From NCBI RefSeq assembly GCF_022557175.1, contig NZ_CP092915.1:1426001-1490000 (forward strand): a stretch of DNA of 64,000 bases, read 5' to 3'. Made by a program: the position numbers and the translations under genes. Origin of the DNA: Mycolicibacterium sp. YH-1 (GTDB taxonomy: Bacteria > Actinomycetota > Actinomycetes > Mycobacteriales > Mycobacteriaceae). The notes below the pieces were generated by a model, which made no database searches, was not told the origin of the DNA, and worked only from the letters and a program-made list of their open reading frames with translations. How positions within the stretch are numbered: position 1 is the first letter of the stretch; each line of letters begins with the position of its first letter. Positions 62,672 to 64,000 of this stretch are shown here, one piece after another.

Positions 62672-63032
62672 GTGCGTCTGGGGCGTTCTACGTCGGCAGG
62701 CAGGGGAACTGGCTAACTAGCTACCGGCCGCGGTATCGGTGCCGATGGGTGGTTCCTGGCGGCTCGGCGGGTGCCAGCAACAAAAGCGCGGGTCAGAAAT
62801 CGGTCCCTGGCCAATTTGCTGCCTGTTCGCCACAGCAACCTTCGAATGGCCATCCTTCACTACTCTGACGTGCTGAGTCGGTACCTCCACGTCATCTCGT
62901 CAACGTAAATCGCGAGTCCAGCGGTGTGGTGTTGCGAGATCGGGAAACTTCTTTGGGTTGTGAGTTTGATCATGCGTTTGTGGTGGTAACCACCTATCAG
63001 TCGCGAAATTCGTTGCTGAAGGGAGACAGCTC
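62672..63032. other. Intergenic region with a GGTGGTAACCACC palindrome
   Basis: No gene is supported in these 361 bases. GGTGGT-A-ACCACC (62982-62994) is a perfect 6-1-6 palindrome 39-51 bases before the next start. It includes the GTGGTAAC element shared with the promoter of the paralogue at 47741. The AT-richer DNA before it probably holds the promoter. Confidence 0.45.
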
Positions 63033-63464
63033 ATGGTCACGCAGAACAACTCAGTCGTACGTCGGCTCGCCACAACGGTGAGCGTCGCGGGTGGTGCCGC
63101 AGCTATCGCCGCCGGGATGGCGCTCGCGGGCGCTGGAACAGCCGCTGCTGACAACCAGCAGAACGTCACACGGGATGGCAACAAGTTCAGCCCCGGCGAC
63201 AGGGTGTCATCGCAGTCGGTGCGGTCCTCGGCCTCGGCGACCTCTGACCCCGGCACCAACTTCCTGACCCAGGTCGGGACGGCAATCCAGAACGGTCAGA
63301 TCCAATTGGGTACCGCGGGCACCAACGCCATCTCGCAGACCGGCACCGCCGTTCAGAACGCTCAGACTCAGGTCGGTACGGCCGGAACGAATGCGCTGAC
63401 GCAGGTGGGTCAGGCCGGCAACGGCCTGCTCAACGGGATCGGCAACCTGTTCAACAGGGGCTAG
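63033..63464 (+). CDS. Small secreted repeat protein, family member B
   Basis: This is a 143-residue exported protein and paralogue of the gene at 47298. Signal peptide: TVSVAGGAAAIAAGMALAG then AGTAAADN. A Ser-rich segment follows, then repeats with QVGTAIQNGQIQLGTAGTNA, ISQTGTAVQNAQTQVGTAGT and a final GNGLLNGIGNLFNRG that differs by one residue from the paralogue. ATG 63033 has AAGGGAG in front. Function unknown; surface or secreted location is supported by the signal peptide. Confidence 0.78.
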   Translation: MVTQNNSVVRRLATTVSVAGGAAAIAAGMALAGAGTAAADNQQNVTRDGNKFSPGDRVSSQSVRSSASATSDPGTNFLTQVGTAIQNGQIQLGTAGTNAISQTGTAVQNAQTQVGTAGTNALTQVGQAGNGLLNGIGNLFNRG

Positions 63465-63478
63465 GCACGGCACCCCAG

Positions 63479-63533
63479 TGTGATTTCGGCGCGCAAACCG
63501 TCGCTCAGCGAGCGTAAGCGCGCCGAAATCGCA
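63479..63533. terminator. Hairpin between convergent genes
   Basis: GATTTCGGCGCGC (63482-63494) is the exact reverse complement of 63518-63530, with weaker pairing on both outer sides. It sits between the stop codons of the exported repeat gene and the response regulator gene. Confidence 0.7.
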
Positions 63534-63546
63534 TGTGGGGCCGACG

Positions 63547-64000
63547 TCACCGCCACTGGTAGCGGGTCTTCGGTCGACCGGCCTTGCCGTAATCGGTGTT
63601 CCTGCTGACGGTTCCGTCATCGGCGAGCCGTTCGAGGTACCGCCACGCGGTGACGCGCGAAACCCCCACTCGTTTGGCCACCTCGTCAGCGGTCAGCCCG
63701 TCGGCGTGGTCGCGCACCGCCCTCGCAATGTCGTCATTGGTCTGAGGCGCAGCACCCTTGGGCGCAACCGACTTGTCTGTCGCGACACGCAATTCGGCGA
63801 GCGCGCGGTCCACCTCGGTTTGGCTGGCCGCGTCCACACCGGCGGGTAATGCCATGCGGTAGCGCCGGTAGCGCTCGAGTCTGTCGCGGAACGCGGCAAA
63901 CGTGAACGGTTTCAACAGATAGGCCAGGGCGCCGTGGGCCACCGCCGCGCGCACCATCTCCAGATCGCGCTCGGAGGTGATCGCGATGATGTCGGGCGCC
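63547..64000 (-). CDS. CitB/DcuR-type response regulator, C-terminal part
   Basis: The frame runs past the window edge, so the N terminus (with phospho-Asp) is missing. What remains is PDIIAITSERDLEMVRAAV, the conserved Lys in LAYLLKPFTFAAFRDRLERY and a DNA-binding end (TADEVAKRVGVSRVTAWRYLERLADDGTV, then GRPKTRYQWR). This is the plan of regulators paired with CitA/DcuS-type kinases, which react to C4-dicarboxylates or citrate. A kinase gene would be expected next, outside the window. Confidence 0.85.
   Translation of the reverse strand, partial: APDIIAITSERDLEMVRAAVAHGALAYLLKPFTFAAFRDRLERYRRYRMALPAGVDAASQTEVDRALAELRVATDKSVAPKGAAPQTNDDIARAVRDHADGLTADEVAKRVGVSRVTAWRYLERLADDGTVSRNTDYGKAGRPKTRYQWR

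Overview
The window looks like chromosome from a rapidly growing mycobacterium (Mycolicibacterium/Mycobacterium type). The evidence is high GC throughout, a complete kdp potassium operon, a cutinase-like exported esterase, a GGxGG-repeat (PGRS-type) exported protein, an F420-type luciferase-like oxidoreductase, FucP, GabP and USP stress-type genes, and a start codon placed six bases after a -10 box, as in leaderless mycobacterial mRNAs. Nothing here fixes the species.

Layout. 1-3.6 kb: the end of a C39-like peptidase, a 33-residue Cys-rich peptide gene, a propionyl-CoA synthetase-like gene and an epoxide hydrolase-like gene. 3.6-11.7 kb: kdpFABC-kdpDE on the minus strand, headed by a 26-codon membrane peptide that overlaps kdpF. 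11.9-13.4 kb: an exported protein, a very strong terminator and a tRNA-Leu(UAA). 13.4 to about 18.4 kb: a low-GC integrated element at the 3' end of that tRNA. It carries an unknown two-helix membrane protein, a tyrosine integrase, a small protein, a serine recombinase, a broken small gene and an NTN-hydrolase-like gene.

18.6-24.2 kb: an amine/amide utilisation locus with a class I amidotransferase (PuuD type), a GlnT/GmaS-type glutamine synthetase homologue, a DUF1116 (AllG-like) protein, an APC permease and an Lrp/AsnC regulator. I consider it the most interesting metabolic locus. 24.5-36.2 kb: an orphan histidine kinase, small membrane proteins, a B12-binding radical SAM enzyme, a peptidoglycan amidase, a protein with three LysM repeats and an esterase domain, and two tandem paralogous membrane proteins. 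36.2-41.9 kb: a five-gene minus-strand run (APC permease with USP-like tail, double USP protein, FucP-type permease, sugar-binding lipoprotein, ABM-domain protein) with a CRP-like site at its head.

42-48.7 kb: two proteins sharing a domain, a cutinase, a DUF1501/DUF1800 pair, a small exported repeat protein and an exported cupin. 48.8-54.5 kb: a sigma-region-4-like small protein, a signal-peptide PGRS protein without a PE domain, a large LuxR-family ATPase regulator preceded by a decayed copy of the small protein, and a DUF427 protein. 54.5-58 kb: an F420-type oxidoreductase divergent from an SDR, a DapB-like dehydrogenase and a TetR regulator, with a perfect 14-bp palindrome in the shared promoter. 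58.1-61.1 kb: a polar amino acid ABC transporter (binding protein fused to permease, plus ATPase) and a DUF3060 protein. 61.6-64 kb: a beta-propeller protein, a second member of the small exported repeat family, and the end of a CitB-type response regulator.

All calls come from reading the translations and the DNA by eye. No database search was run, so family names rest on motif recognition.
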